From Mariniflexile jejuense (GTDB lineage: Bacteria > Bacteroidota > Bacteroidia > Flavobacteriales > Flavobacteriaceae), in NCBI RefSeq assembly GCF_042675665.1, contig NZ_JBHTJI010000001.1, positions 62,001 through 126,000 on the forward strand: a stretch of 64,000 bases of DNA, read 5' to 3'. Below, in pieces: positions 44,165 through 54,030 of this stretch. A model generated the notes under the pieces. The model made no database searches. It was not told the DNA's origin and was given only the letters and a program-made list of their open reading frames with translations. Position numbers and translations under genes: made by a program. Every line of letters begins with the position of its first letter. The first letter of the stretch is position 1.

Positions 44165-46501
44165 TTGGAGAAGTATTTAAGTCAGTTAAACGAAGCACAA
44201 TTAGAGCCAACCATCCAAAAAGATGGACCAATGATTATTATTGCAGGTGCAGGTTCTGGTAAAACACGTGTGCTTACCTACCGTATTGCTTATTTAATGA
44301 GTGAAGGCATCGATCCGTTTAATATTTTATCATTAACCTTTACCAATAAAGCGGCACGCGAAATGAAAGATCGTATCGCTACTATTGTTGGTACTAGTGA
44401 AGCAAAAAACCTTTGGATGGGTACATTTCACTCAGTATTTGCTAAAATTTTACGTATTGAAGCCGATAAATTAGGATATCCAACAAACTTCACGATATAT
44501 GACACGCAAGATTCTGATAGGTTGATAGCATCCATCATCAAAGAAATGAATCTTGATAAAGACATTTATAAATACAAACAAGTACGTTCAAGAATTTCAT
44601 CATATAAAAATAGTTTGATTACCGTTCGTGCCTATTTCCAAAATCCAGAACTTATTGAAGCCGATACCATGGCGCGTCGACCACGTTTAGGTGATATCTA
44701 TAAAGAATATGTAGAACGCTGTTTTAAAGCAGGTGCTATGGATTTTGATGATTTATTGCTAAAAACAAATGAACTTCTTACTCGTTTCCCTGAAGTGTTG
44801 ATGAAATACCAAAATCGTTTTAAATACATTTTGGTTGATGAGTATCAAGATACTAACCATTCGCAGTATTTAATTGTTCGTGCCTTATCGGATAAATTTC
44901 AGAATATTTGTGTGGTAGGTGATGATGCCCAAAGTATTTATGCGTTTCGAGGCGCAAACATTAATAATATTTTAAACTTCCAAAAAGATTATGACGATGT
45001 TAAAGTTTTTAGACTAGAACAAAATTACCGTTCTACTAAAAATATAGTAAATGCAGCTAATTCTATTATTGATAAGAATCAAACAAAACTTGATAAAGTA
45101 GTTTGGACAGCTAATGATGAAGGAGGAAAAATAATAGTCAATCGATCCTTAACAGATGGTGATGAAGGTCGTTTTGTAGCTAGTACTATTTGGGAAAATA
45201 AAATACAGCATCACGTTCCTAATAGCGATTTTGCAGTATTGTATAGAACCAACGCGCAATCGCGTGCTATTGAAGATGCTTTAAGAAAACGTGATATTCC
45301 GTATCGAATTTATGGTGGTTTATCATTCTACCAGCGTAAAGAAATTAAAGATGTGTTATCGTATTTACGATTGGTTATTAATCCAGCTGATGAAGAAGCT
45401 TTAAAGCGTGTTATTAATTTTCCAGCACGTGGTATTGGAGATACAACTATAGATAGGCTAGTGGTTGCTGCAAATGGCTATAAGCGCTCTATTTTTGAAG
45501 TAATGAAAAACATCGATAAAACCGATGTAAATATCAATTCAGGTACAAAAGCAAAACTTCAAGATTTTGTAACCATGATTGAAAGTTACCAAGTGCTTAA
45601 CCAAACGGCCGATGTTTTTGAGTTGGCAGAACACGTTACCAGAACTAGTGGCTTAATTAGAGAATATAAAAAAGATGGTACGCCAGAAGGTGTTACCAAA
45701 ATGGAAAATATTGAAGAGCTTTTAAACGGTATGAAAGACTTTGTGGAAGGGCAAAAAGAAATTGCCGATACCACAGGTTCTTTAGCTGAATTTTTAGAAG
45801 ATGTAGCTTTGGCAACCGATTTAGACGCAGATAAAGGAGATACTGATCATGTGGCACTAATGACGATACATTTAGCCAAAGGATTAGAGTTTCCGTATGT
45901 GTTTATAGTTGGTTTGGAAGAAGATTTGTTTCCAAGTGCTATGAGTATGGGAACACGTAGTGAATTGGAAGAAGAACGTCGTTTGTTTTATGTAGCCTTA
46001 ACACGCGCCGAAAAACAAGCGTATTTAACCTATGCGCTATCGCGTTACCGTTGGGGAAAATTAGTAGACTCTGAACCAAGTAGGTTTATTGAAGAAATAG
46101 ACGAGCAATATTTAGAAATTACTACACCTATTGAAGAACGCCGTTTTAATCCAATGCTTGATGCTGATATTTTTGGTGATGTTGAGCCTAATAAAATAAG
46201 ATTTAAACCAGCAAAACAAGCTGTATTAAAAAAAGGAACTACAGAAAAAGAACCTGTAAAATTTCAAATTACACCACCAAAAAATTTAAAACCTGTTTCT
46301 GCAAGTTCTTCTACTGATAATACCAATTTATTTGATGGTAATTTAGCCGTTGGAAACATGGTAAAACACATGCGTTTTGGTATGGGCGAGGTTATAAAAA
46401 TTGAAGGTGCAGGTGGCGATGTGAAAGCTGAAATTAAATTTCAACATGGTGGTACAAAAAAGCTATTATTAAAATTTGCTAAGTTGGAAGTTATTGGTTA
46501 A
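44165..46501 (+). CDS. UvrD/PcrA-like ATP-dependent DNA helicase
   Basis: This 778-residue superfamily 1A helicase has Walker A IIAGAGSGKTRVLT, LTFTNKAAREMK (motif Ia), ILVDEYQDTN (motif II), GDDAQSIYAFRGA (motif III), LEQNYRS (motif IV), LMTIHLAKGLEFPYVFIVGLEE (motif V) and LFYVALTRAE (motif VI). A C-terminal Tudor-like segment (MRFGMGEVIKIEGAGGDVKAEIKF) is typical of PcrA/UvrD. The start is TTG at 44165, and the N-terminus beginning near LSQLNEAQ matches the family. It unwinds DNA in excision repair and removes recombinase filaments. Confidence 0.95.
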   Translation: MEKYLSQLNEAQLEPTIQKDGPMIIIAGAGSGKTRVLTYRIAYLMSEGIDPFNILSLTFTNKAAREMKDRIATIVGTSEAKNLWMGTFHSVFAKILRIEADKLGYPTNFTIYDTQDSDRLIASIIKEMNLDKDIYKYKQVRSRISSYKNSLITVRAYFQNPELIEADTMARRPRLGDIYKEYVERCFKAGAMDFDDLLLKTNELLTRFPEVLMKYQNRFKYILVDEYQDTNHSQYLIVRALSDKFQNICVVGDDAQSIYAFRGANINNILNFQKDYDDVKVFRLEQNYRSTKNIVNAANSIIDKNQTKLDKVVWTANDEGGKIIVNRSLTDGDEGRFVASTIWENKIQHHVPNSDFAVLYRTNAQSRAIEDALRKRDIPYRIYGGLSFYQRKEIKDVLSYLRLVINPADEEALKRVINFPARGIGDTTIDRLVVAANGYKRSIFEVMKNIDKTDVNINSGTKAKLQDFVTMIESYQVLNQTADVFELAEHVTRTSGLIREYKKDGTPEGVTKMENIEELLNGMKDFVEGQKEIADTTGSLAEFLEDVALATDLDADKGDTDHVALMTIHLAKGLEFPYVFIVGLEEDLFPSAMSMGTRSELEEERRLFYVALTRAEKQAYLTYALSRYRWGKLVDSEPSRFIEEIDEQYLEITTPIEERRFNPMLDADIFGDVEPNKIRFKPAKQAVLKKGTTEKEPVKFQITPPKNLKPVSASSSTDNTNLFDGNLAVGNMVKHMRFGMGEVIKIEGAGGDVKAEIKFQHGGTKKLLLKFAKLEVIG

Positions 46502-46506
46502 AACTA

Positions 46507-47472
46507 TTATTTAACCATACATACCGAATTTATATGTCCGTTACCATCATATTCCTTAACACTATTGTTAGGGTCTGTAACCCATTCGCCATCAACAATG
46601 AATTTGTAGTGATGCTTACCACCAGATAGCGGTACAACGTATTTCCATCCGTAGTCTGTTTTTCGCATTACAAAGTCGTTTTCATTCCAATTATTAAACG
46701 AACCAGTAAGAATAACCTTTTTAGCATTTGTATAGCCTCTTAATTTAAAAGCAATATATTCTTTAATATCAATTACAGAATTATATTCATTAAATTCATT
46801 CCTTACCTTTAATGGGTTGTTTGGATCTTCCATCCAATGGCCATCAACAATAAAACGGTATTGGTAAGCACCAGGTTTTATTTGCAGAGTAAGCTCCCAA
46901 CCTTCAGTTGTTTTTTTCATTACGAAAAGGTTTTCATTCCATTTGTTAAAAGAACCAGCAACAATAACTTTTTTTGCATTTTTAAAGCCATGTAGTTTAA
47001 AACTAGCATTACCACTTTCACTAGCATAAGCCATGTACATTTTTAAATTATACACACCAAGTCTGCTACCATTTTTTGTTGCATTGGCAATGTTAGGATC
47101 TTTTTTTGTAGGTTCAGCCCAATAAGTATTGTTGATGATGTATTTAAACTCCCAAGAAAATTCATTATTAAAATCGGAAATGCTTTTTCTAAGTTCATAT
47201 TTAAAAGCATCAATTTTTTTCATTTTCCAATTGTCTCTCGACCAATTATTAAATTCACCAGAAACCACTACGTTTTTAATATCAAAATCATCAAAATCAA
47301 GTATTTGACCTGTAAATTCTTGTGTGAATTTAGAATAATCGCGTACATCAAAAGAAAATACAACTGTGTCTTTCACAATTTTATAACCTTTAAACGTATT
47401 ATTTTGAGCATATGAAAACACGCTTATTATAGCAAAAAGAAAGAAACTAATATGTAATTTTAATTGCTTCAT
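46507..47472 (-). CDS. Exported protein with three glycogen-binding-like E-set domains
   Basis: This 321-residue product has a signal peptide (ISFFLFAIISVFSYAQ) and three Ig-like E-set/AMPK-beta (CBM48-like) domains in tandem. Each carries a repeat of the form VVxGxFNxWxxxxxxMKK...W.....G.Y.Y.FIVDG.W..DPNN. The second (from about 146) and third (from about 238) copies are most alike; the first is longer. There is no catalytic domain. It probably binds glucan or another polysaccharide at the cell surface. It overlaps the retropepsin gene upstream by 4 bases, so the two are translated together. Confidence 0.8.
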   Translation of the reverse strand: MKQLKLHISFFLFAIISVFSYAQNNTFKGYKIVKDTVVFSFDVRDYSKFTQEFTGQILDFDDFDIKNVVVSGEFNNWSRDNWKMKKIDAFKYELRKSISDFNNEFSWEFKYIINNTYWAEPTKKDPNIANATKNGSRLGVYNLKMYMAYASESGNASFKLHGFKNAKKVIVAGSFNKWNENLFVMKKTTEGWELTLQIKPGAYQYRFIVDGHWMEDPNNPLKVRNEFNEYNSVIDIKEYIAFKLRGYTNAKKVILTGSFNNWNENDFVMRKTDYGWKYVVPLSGGKHHYKFIVDGEWVTDPNNSVKEYDGNGHINSVCMVK

Positions 47473-48434
47473 TGAAAATTTAAAGGGTAATCTATAAAAT
47501 ATAATTTCTCTTTTTTATAATTGATAATGGTTCTTTTTTGAGCAAAAAATTCATACCCCAAAATACCATCTAACTCGGTGCCAAATGCTTCATTCATTTT
47601 GTTTAAATTAATCAAAACGGTGTTCATTGGACCAAAATAAACACTTTCACTTAATTTAACACGGTACAATTTCCCTGCCAAAACTTCAATCTTTTTATTA
47701 CTAGCACCTGTTAAAACCAATCGTTTGGTTGGTTTAAAGTATTTAAGTGCTTTTTTGTTAATACTTTTATTTATTTGATTAAACTCTGCAGCAGTATCCA
47801 ATCCAAATAATAACTTTTGGTCGTTTATGGTAGCGTTTACAATAATAGTATGGTTTTTTAATTTAAAATCTAAGCTATCAATAATTTTTTCAAGATACAC
47901 ATGTTTATCTAATGTATTTCCTGTGGCATCTGTTTTTGTAAGGGTTATTTGATTTAGGTATAAATCAATAAAAAGTTCATAATCTTTTAAAATATTATAA
48001 CCAATAATACCTAGTATTTTAATTTTTTTGTTGGTTTCAATATGCGATAAATTAATAACATGAGATGCTTTATTATGTATTTTAAAGTTTTTTAAGGCGA
48101 ATTCTTTTACTTGCTTTTCATATAGGTTGTCTATAGATTGTAAAACACCTGAAGCTGTTTGGTCTTTCTTTTGGTGTTCATACAACGCTGAAAAATGAAC
48201 TTTATTTAAAATTAAGGTTTCAGAACCAGTGTCAATAATAAAATTACCTTTTTTATTATAAAGTTCGGCTTCAATTACAATTAAATGATCTACCAATTTA
48301 AAAGGAATACGAGTGGTGTATTCATTTATAATTTCAGCTTTAGGAAACTGAATAGCATCAGTTACGCCATTTGTAGCATTAGCTAAATGAGCATTAAATG
48401 TAAAAAGTAGTATGACGTATAAAAACCTTAACAT
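47469..48434 (-). CDS. Exported retropepsin-like aspartic protease, tandem domains
   Basis: This 321-residue product has a signal peptide (MLRFLYVILLFTFNAHLANA) and two retropepsin-like halves. The first has FIIDTGSETLIL (catalytic DTG) and LGIIGYNIL. The second has LFGLDTAAEFNQ (DTA) and LDGILGYEFFAQKRTIINY. Two aspartates in one chain would make a pepsin-like pseudo-dimer. The second half has Ala where the first has Gly after Asp-Thr, so activity is possible but not certain. It is coupled to the E-set protein by a 4-base overlap. Confidence 0.8.
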   Translation of the reverse strand: MLRFLYVILLFTFNAHLANATNGVTDAIQFPKAEIINEYTTRIPFKLVDHLIVIEAELYNKKGNFIIDTGSETLILNKVHFSALYEHQKKDQTASGVLQSIDNLYEKQVKEFALKNFKIHNKASHVINLSHIETNKKIKILGIIGYNILKDYELFIDLYLNQITLTKTDATGNTLDKHVYLEKIIDSLDFKLKNHTIIVNATINDQKLLFGLDTAAEFNQINKSINKKALKYFKPTKRLVLTGASNKKIEVLAGKLYRVKLSESVYFGPMNTVLINLNKMNEAFGTELDGILGYEFFAQKRTIINYKKEKLYFIDYPLNFQ

Positions 48435-48529
48435 ATATTATTAAGACTAATTTAAGTAATAAACGTTACAGTTTATTTACATATATAACAAATAATATTT
48501 ACTTTTAGCCTTAAGGAAGATATTTAAAT

Positions 48530-49150
48530 ATGGCTGAGTTTGTTAGAATTTACGAAGAAAACCCAAACCCAAGGGAAATTGATAGGGTAGTAGCTGTTTT
48601 AAAACGAGGCGGCTTAATTATTTATCCTACCGATACGGTGTATGGCTTAGGCTGTGATATTAATAATATAAAGGCTTTGGAACGTGTTGCGCAAATAAAA
48701 GGTATTAAACTTGAAAAGGCTAATTTCTCTTTTATTTGTCACGATTTAAGTCATTTAAGCGATTACGTAAAACAAATTGACACTGCTACATTTAAAATAT
48801 TAAAACGTGCACTACCAGGAGCTTACACCTTTATTTTACCAGGTTCAAGCACGTTGCCACATCCTTTTAAAAAGAAAAAAACTGTTGGTATTCGTATTCC
48901 TGATAATACGATTGCTTTAGAAATTGTAAAAAAACTAGGCAACCCAATTATTTCAACTTCTATACACGATGAAGATGAGGTGATTGAATATACCACCGAT
49001 CCAGAATTAATTTTGGAAAAATGGGATAATTTGGTTGATTTGGTTATTGATGGTGGTTATGGCGATAACGAAGCATCAACAGTAATTGATTTATCGGGTG
49101 ATGAACCAGAAATTCTTAGAGAAGGTAAAGGTAGTTTGGAAATTTTTTAA
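48530..49150 (+). CDS. L-threonylcarbamoyladenylate synthase (Sua5/YciO/YrdC)
   Basis: This 206-residue protein has the YrdC core: LKRGGLIIYPTDTVYGLGCDI (ATP/Thr site), KALERVAQIKG, PGAYTFILPGS and VGIRIPDNTIALEI, followed by ISTSIHDEDE and STVIDLSGDEPEILREGKG. It makes the threonylcarbamoyl-AMP used for t6A37 modification of tRNAs. The YciO branch, of less certain function, cannot be excluded; the ordering KKKKTVGIRIPDN is typical of the single-domain form. Convergent with pheT across a terminator. Confidence 0.88.
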   Translation: MAEFVRIYEENPNPREIDRVVAVLKRGGLIIYPTDTVYGLGCDINNIKALERVAQIKGIKLEKANFSFICHDLSHLSDYVKQIDTATFKILKRALPGAYTFILPGSSTLPHPFKKKKTVGIRIPDNTIALEIVKKLGNPIISTSIHDEDEVIEYTTDPELILEKWDNLVDLVIDGGYGDNEASTVIDLSGDEPEILREGKGSLEIF

Positions 49151-49154
49151 ACTA

Positions 49155-49194
49155 AAAAATCCTATCGCATATAAAAAACAATAGGATTCTTTTA
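49155..49194. terminator. Terminator between convergent genes
   Basis: AATCCTAT / ATAGGATT is an 8-bp stem (49158-49165 with 49181-49188), with AAAA before and CTTTTATAG after. It lies between the plus gene ending 49150 and the minus gene ending 49212. The U-run is short, so the strength is moderate. Confidence 0.6.
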
Positions 49195-49211
49195 TAGTTT
49201 TAATAACAAAC

Positions 49212-51638
49212 TTAACGCAATTCTGCACCCAATTGACTTTCAAATTGTGTTTGTAGCGTATTCATTATTTTATCAATTTGTTTATCGGTAAGGGTTTTGT
49301 TTTCGTCTTGTAACGTAAAACCAACGGCATAACTTTTTTTGCCTGCTGGTAAATTTTTACCTTGATACACATCAAATAAATTTACGCTTTTTAACAATTG
49401 CTTTTCGCTTTGTTTGGCAATTTTATAAATTGATTCAAAGGTTACATTATCATTAATTAATAATGCAAAATCTCTGCGTACTTCTTGGTATTTTGGTATG
49501 GCTTTAAAGGTTACTTTGTTTCGTTTTACAATATCTAAAATAGTATCCCAATTAAAATCGGCATACATCACATCTTGCGAAATATCAAAATATTTTAAAA
49601 TTGGTTTTTTTACCAACCCGAAATCTACCAATTTGGTTTTTCCTAAGCTAAAATTTAAACCTTCACTAAACACATCATTTTCAACAGGTAATTCATTAAA
49701 TCTTGAAATGCCCAAACGTTCTAAAAGACTGATAATGTTTCCTTTTAAGAAGAAGAAATCACTTTTTTTGGTTGGGTTATTCCAGTTTTCTTCGTTTTGG
49801 TTTCCTGTTACAAATAATGATAAATGTTTAAATTCTTCACGAGATGCGTTGTAACCATGATAGGTTTTTCCGAACTCAAATAATTTTAAATCGGAACGTT
49901 TTCTGTTAATATTAAACGCTACTGCTTCTAAACCAGAAAATAATAACGATTGACGTAAAACCGACAAATCGCCACTTAACGGATTTAAAATAGTAATGTT
50001 ATGTTCTGTTTTTAATTGCTCGCTTAACGCTGCGTAATTTGGCGTTGTTAATGAATTTGAAAGTATTTCAAAAAAGCCTTGAGCAGCTAATTGATTTCCA
50101 ACAATGTTTTGAATTTTATGGTCTTCAAATCGTGTTGAATTTGAAATTGACGCATTTAATTTTTCGGTGGTGTTGATGTTGTTGTAACCGTAAACACGTA
50201 AAATTTCTTCAATAATATCGGCTTCACGCGTTACATCGTTTCTGTATGCTGGCACCGTTAAACCCAAACCAGTTTCGGTAACGTTGTTAACTTTAATTTC
50301 TAACGAGGTTAAAATGCGTTTAATTATTTCCTTTGGAATTTCTTCACCAATTAGTTTTTCAGCATTTTCAAAGCTTAAACGCACTTGAAAATCTTCAATT
50401 TTCTTTGGGTAAATATCGGTAATATCGCTTGTAATTTCACCACCAGCAATATCTTGAATTAATAAGGCAGCACGTTTTAAAGCGTATTCTGTAATATTTG
50501 GGTCTATACCACGCTCAAAACGGAACGACGCATCGGTATTTAAACCATGGCGTTTAGCTGTTTTGCGAACAGAAACCGGATTGAAATACGCGCTTTCTAA
50601 GAAAATACTTGTAGTGCCTTCAGTTACACCAGAATGTAAACCACCAAAAACACCAGCAATACACATGGGTTTTTCGGCATCACAAATCATTAAATCGTCT
50701 TCGTGTAACTCACGTTCAATACCATCTAATGTGGTGAATTTTGTACCCGCAGCAACGGTTTTAACCTCTACTTTATTTCCCGAAATTTTAGCAGCATCAA
50801 AGGCATGTAGTGGTTGCCCTAAATCGTGAAGCACATAATTTGTAGCATCTACAATATTGTTAATAGGCTTTAAGCCAATAGCTTTTAAACGGTGTTGTAA
50901 CCAAGTAGGCGATTCTTTTACTTTAATGCCCGATATGGTAACGCCACAATAACGTGGAGCTAAGTCTTTATTTACAACGTCTATATCAATTTTTAAGGTA
51001 CGACTATCAACATGAAATGCGCTAACTGATGGTGTAATAAATTCAAGGTTAATTTCTTTTTGTACTAAACCAGCTCTTAAATCGCGTGCAGTACCTAAAT
51101 GGCTCATGGCATCGGCACGATTGGGTGTTAAACCAATTTCGAATACATAATCGTTTTCAACTTCAAAAATGGCAGCACAAGGTGTTCCAACTTTTAAATT
51201 TTCATCTAAAACCATAATGCCATCGTGCGATGTTCCTAAACCAAGTTCATCTTCGGCGCAAATCATTCCATGACTTTCTTCACCTCTAATTTTACCTTTT
51301 TTAATGGTCCATGCTTCGCCTGTTTCGGTATATAAAGTTGTGCCAATAGTGGCAACAGGTACTTTTTGACCCGCAGCTACGTTTGGCGCGCCACAAACTA
51401 TTTGTAAAGGCGCATCATCGCCAATAGATACGGTTGTAATTTTTAATTTATCGGCATTTGGGTGCGGAATGCAAGTAAGTACTTCGCCAACTACCACGCC
51501 TTCCAATCCGCCTTTAACCGATTGGTAGGTTTCTATACCTTCTACTTCTAAACCTAAATTGGTAAGTAATTCGCTGGTTTGTTCTGGTGTCCAATCTGTT
51601 TTAAGAAACTGTTTTAACCAATTGTATGAAATTGTCAT
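49212..51638 (-). CDS. pheT: Phenylalanine--tRNA ligase beta subunit
   Basis: This 808-residue protein has the PheT layout. An N-terminal tRNA-binding OB domain (residues ~40-155: VVVGEVLTCIPHPNADKLKITTVSIG) is followed by a B3/B4 editing domain with NIVDATNYVLHDLGQPLHAFDA, a B5 domain, a catalytic-like domain and a C-terminal anticodon-binding FDX-ACB domain (KYQEVRRDFALLIND...QGKNLPAGKKSYAVGFTLQD). It works with PheS, which is not in the window. Length is normal. Confidence 0.97.
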   Translation of the reverse strand: MTISYNWLKQFLKTDWTPEQTSELLTNLGLEVEGIETYQSVKGGLEGVVVGEVLTCIPHPNADKLKITTVSIGDDAPLQIVCGAPNVAAGQKVPVATIGTTLYTETGEAWTIKKGKIRGEESHGMICAEDELGLGTSHDGIMVLDENLKVGTPCAAIFEVENDYVFEIGLTPNRADAMSHLGTARDLRAGLVQKEINLEFITPSVSAFHVDSRTLKIDIDVVNKDLAPRYCGVTISGIKVKESPTWLQHRLKAIGLKPINNIVDATNYVLHDLGQPLHAFDAAKISGNKVEVKTVAAGTKFTTLDGIERELHEDDLMICDAEKPMCIAGVFGGLHSGVTEGTTSIFLESAYFNPVSVRKTAKRHGLNTDASFRFERGIDPNITEYALKRAALLIQDIAGGEITSDITDIYPKKIEDFQVRLSFENAEKLIGEEIPKEIIKRILTSLEIKVNNVTETGLGLTVPAYRNDVTREADIIEEILRVYGYNNINTTEKLNASISNSTRFEDHKIQNIVGNQLAAQGFFEILSNSLTTPNYAALSEQLKTEHNITILNPLSGDLSVLRQSLLFSGLEAVAFNINRKRSDLKLFEFGKTYHGYNASREEFKHLSLFVTGNQNEENWNNPTKKSDFFFLKGNIISLLERLGISRFNELPVENDVFSEGLNFSLGKTKLVDFGLVKKPILKYFDISQDVMYADFNWDTILDIVKRNKVTFKAIPKYQEVRRDFALLINDNVTFESIYKIAKQSEKQLLKSVNLFDVYQGKNLPAGKKSYAVGFTLQDENKTLTDKQIDKIMNTLQTQFESQLGAELR

Positions 51639-51759
51639 AAACTATTTACTATTTTAAGGTTGCAAAGATAAACTATTGCTTTTAGCATTCAAAGATTGCG
51701 TTGTAAATTGTGAGATGTGGGTGTGGGATTTTTTTTTTTGTTTTATTCTTGTATATTAA

Positions 51760-51804
51760 AATTTTGTCCGTAAATTTGTCCGCATCCGTAAAAACGTCCG
51801 TAAT
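51760..51804 (+). promoter_or_regulatory. Cluster of short TCCGTAA repeats before the methyltransferase
   Basis: Within 40 bases upstream of the start, TCCGTAA occurs three times (51767, 51785, 51797) and a TCCGCA variant once (51780). Such clusters upstream of Bacteroidota tyrosine integrase genes suggest arm-type sites. The gene that follows has an integrase-like N-terminus. Confidence 0.5.
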
Positions 51805-54030
51805 ATGATAAATGTTAAATTCTACCTAGATAAAGCAGATAAAAGTAAAAGATTTCCAATTCATCTTGTTTTACGTCAAAAAGATTTACAAATTAAAGTT
51901 GCGACGGGGGAGAAGATAATGAAGAAAGATTGGGATAATGCAAATCAACTTGTAAAGGAATCTGATTATTCTCATAAATCAATTAACAAATTTTTGAACT
52001 TCTTGAAACAAGAAGTTGAAAAATATTTTGAAAATGAGCCACACACAAATTTTACAGATAAAAAAATCAAAGAAAAAATAGCTTCTTTAGTTAATCGCAG
52101 AAGAGAGAATACAGATATTAATATAGTTGCAGAACCTTCAACTGAACATGAAGCGAAATCAAAAATAACTTTTGTAGATTTATTTGCTGGAGCTGGTGGT
52201 TTTAGTGAAGGATTTCTTCAAGCGGAATTTGATAACAAATATTATGATTTTAGGTTAGCAAGTGATATTAATGAAAATTGTGAACTTACCCACTTGGCAA
52301 GATATAATTACCAACTTGGATTAGATACTGAATTTCTTCGTCAAGATATTACCGAACCAGATTTTTTAGATAATTTTTTAAAAAAAGTTGGAGATAAAGA
52401 AATTGATATTGTTTGTGGTGGACCACCTTGTCAAAGTTTTAGTTTAGCAGGAAAAAGGAAAAAATTTGATAAAAAAGATGATTTATTTGCACATTATTTA
52501 AAAGTAATAAGACGATTAAGACCGAAGTATTTTGTAATGGAAAATGTCAAAGGTATTTTGACTAAAGAGCAAGGAAAAATTAAAGAAATGATTTTACAAG
52601 AAATCAGGTCAATTGTTGATTTAAAAGAGTTTGACCAACTTATCTTTTTTGTTTCTCAACTTAAAAAGTATGAAGTTAAAGATTCTTTTATTCTAGAATG
52701 CTATAATTTACGATTACAATTTGAAAAGCTTACAGATAAAGAATTAGATAATTTAAAGAATAGTTATATTCAAAATTTAGAGAACAAGTTCAGACTTTTA
52801 ACTCCCAAAATTGTTAATTATAAAACAAGTAAAACTGATAAAAATATTAGTACAATTCGTCACGGATTTAACCTCTTGAAAAGAGTTAAGGAATTTGAAT
52901 ACATTAGAAAAAAAGTAATTAATGAAAAGGCGTTTTCTAATTTAGATAATGATGATTTTGTTGATGATTTTGATGTTTTTTTAGCAGTCATTGAGCCTGA
53001 AACTATTATAAAAAAAATACATGCTTCTTTTAACAATTTAAAGCCAAGTGAATATTATATTGATGAAGTAAATCAAATCATTACAGCTCTTGAAATATTT
53101 GATTACACATTTGATGAATGTGTTAAAGGATTAAACCCATTTGTTGTTAAAGCTAATAGAGAAAAAGAGTTTGAAATTATTTTATCCAAAATAAGATTAT
53201 ATAATATTGAACAACCATTTGTAGCCTTAGCATCAAATTATGGTGTTCCTCAAAATCGTGAAAGAGTTTTGTTTATAGGTAGTAGAAAAGACCAAAAACT
53301 AATTAATGATATTCCAGCAACCGTAAGTCAAAATGATAAAGTAAATGTTTTTGAAGCAATTTATGATTTAGATTTTGTAGGTAATGATGATGAAAGATTT
53401 GATTATGAAAAAGTCAATTTAAAAGCACAATACAATGGCTCAACAGAAAAAATGAAAGCATTAATAAAAAAGAGAAATATTGATGGTAAACCAAATGAAA
53501 ATGATGGTCTAAGTTATTCAGAATGGTCAAAAAAAGGTCGTTTAAATGGACGATTTGCTAATGCAAAAAATCCTTTTTACGTTAGAAATTTTGAAGAACT
53601 TGAAAATACTTTGTCACATCTTGTTGCGCCTTTACAAAATCATAAAACTAGTAAACAAAATCAAAATGTTATAAAAAGATTAAATGTTATACTAAAGTCT
53701 GGAAATTATGAATTAGCAAAATCTAATCTTAAAGAAATTGGCTTAGAATCTGATAAAAGAAGTTATACTGTTTTAAAACCAGAAGGACAAAGTTCTACAA
53801 TTATGACAATTGCAGACGATTACATTCATTATTCAAATCCAAGAGCATTAACTGTCCGTGAAATGGCAAGACTTCAATCTTTTGACGATTCGTTTGTTTT
53901 TCAAGGAAAGCGTTCTACTGGAGGAAATAAACGTAAATTTGAAGTTCCTCAATTTACATTAGTTGGGAATGCAGTTCCACCATTGATGGCTAGAGCTGTA
54001 GCTTTGGAGATTTTAAAAAAGATTCAATAA
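51805..54030 (+). CDS. C5 DNA cytosine methyltransferase with an integrase-like N-terminal domain
   Basis: This 741-residue protein methylates cytosine in a specific site. Residues 1-100 (MINVKFYLDKADKSKRFPIHLVL...ATGEKIMKKDWD) resemble the Arm DNA-binding domain of Bacteroidota tyrosine recombinases, not a methyltransferase. The catalytic core follows: motif I FVDLFAGAGGFSEGF (123-137), motif IV GGPPCQSFS with nucleophile Cys209, motif VI ENVKG (246-250), VPQNRERVLFIG (VIII), REMARLQSFDDSF (IX) and GNAVPP (X). A region of ~270 residues between motifs VI and VIII is unusually long. A convergent restriction endonuclease overlaps its 3' end by 7 bases. Target sequence unknown. Confidence 0.92.
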   Translation: MINVKFYLDKADKSKRFPIHLVLRQKDLQIKVATGEKIMKKDWDNANQLVKESDYSHKSINKFLNFLKQEVEKYFENEPHTNFTDKKIKEKIASLVNRRRENTDINIVAEPSTEHEAKSKITFVDLFAGAGGFSEGFLQAEFDNKYYDFRLASDINENCELTHLARYNYQLGLDTEFLRQDITEPDFLDNFLKKVGDKEIDIVCGGPPCQSFSLAGKRKKFDKKDDLFAHYLKVIRRLRPKYFVMENVKGILTKEQGKIKEMILQEIRSIVDLKEFDQLIFFVSQLKKYEVKDSFILECYNLRLQFEKLTDKELDNLKNSYIQNLENKFRLLTPKIVNYKTSKTDKNISTIRHGFNLLKRVKEFEYIRKKVINEKAFSNLDNDDFVDDFDVFLAVIEPETIIKKIHASFNNLKPSEYYIDEVNQIITALEIFDYTFDECVKGLNPFVVKANREKEFEIILSKIRLYNIEQPFVALASNYGVPQNRERVLFIGSRKDQKLINDIPATVSQNDKVNVFEAIYDLDFVGNDDERFDYEKVNLKAQYNGSTEKMKALIKKRNIDGKPNENDGLSYSEWSKKGRLNGRFANAKNPFYVRNFEELENTLSHLVAPLQNHKTSKQNQNVIKRLNVILKSGNYELAKSNLKEIGLESDKRSYTVLKPEGQSSTIMTIADDYIHYSNPRALTVREMARLQSFDDSFVFQGKRSTGGNKRKFEVPQFTLVGNAVPPLMARAVALEILKKIQ

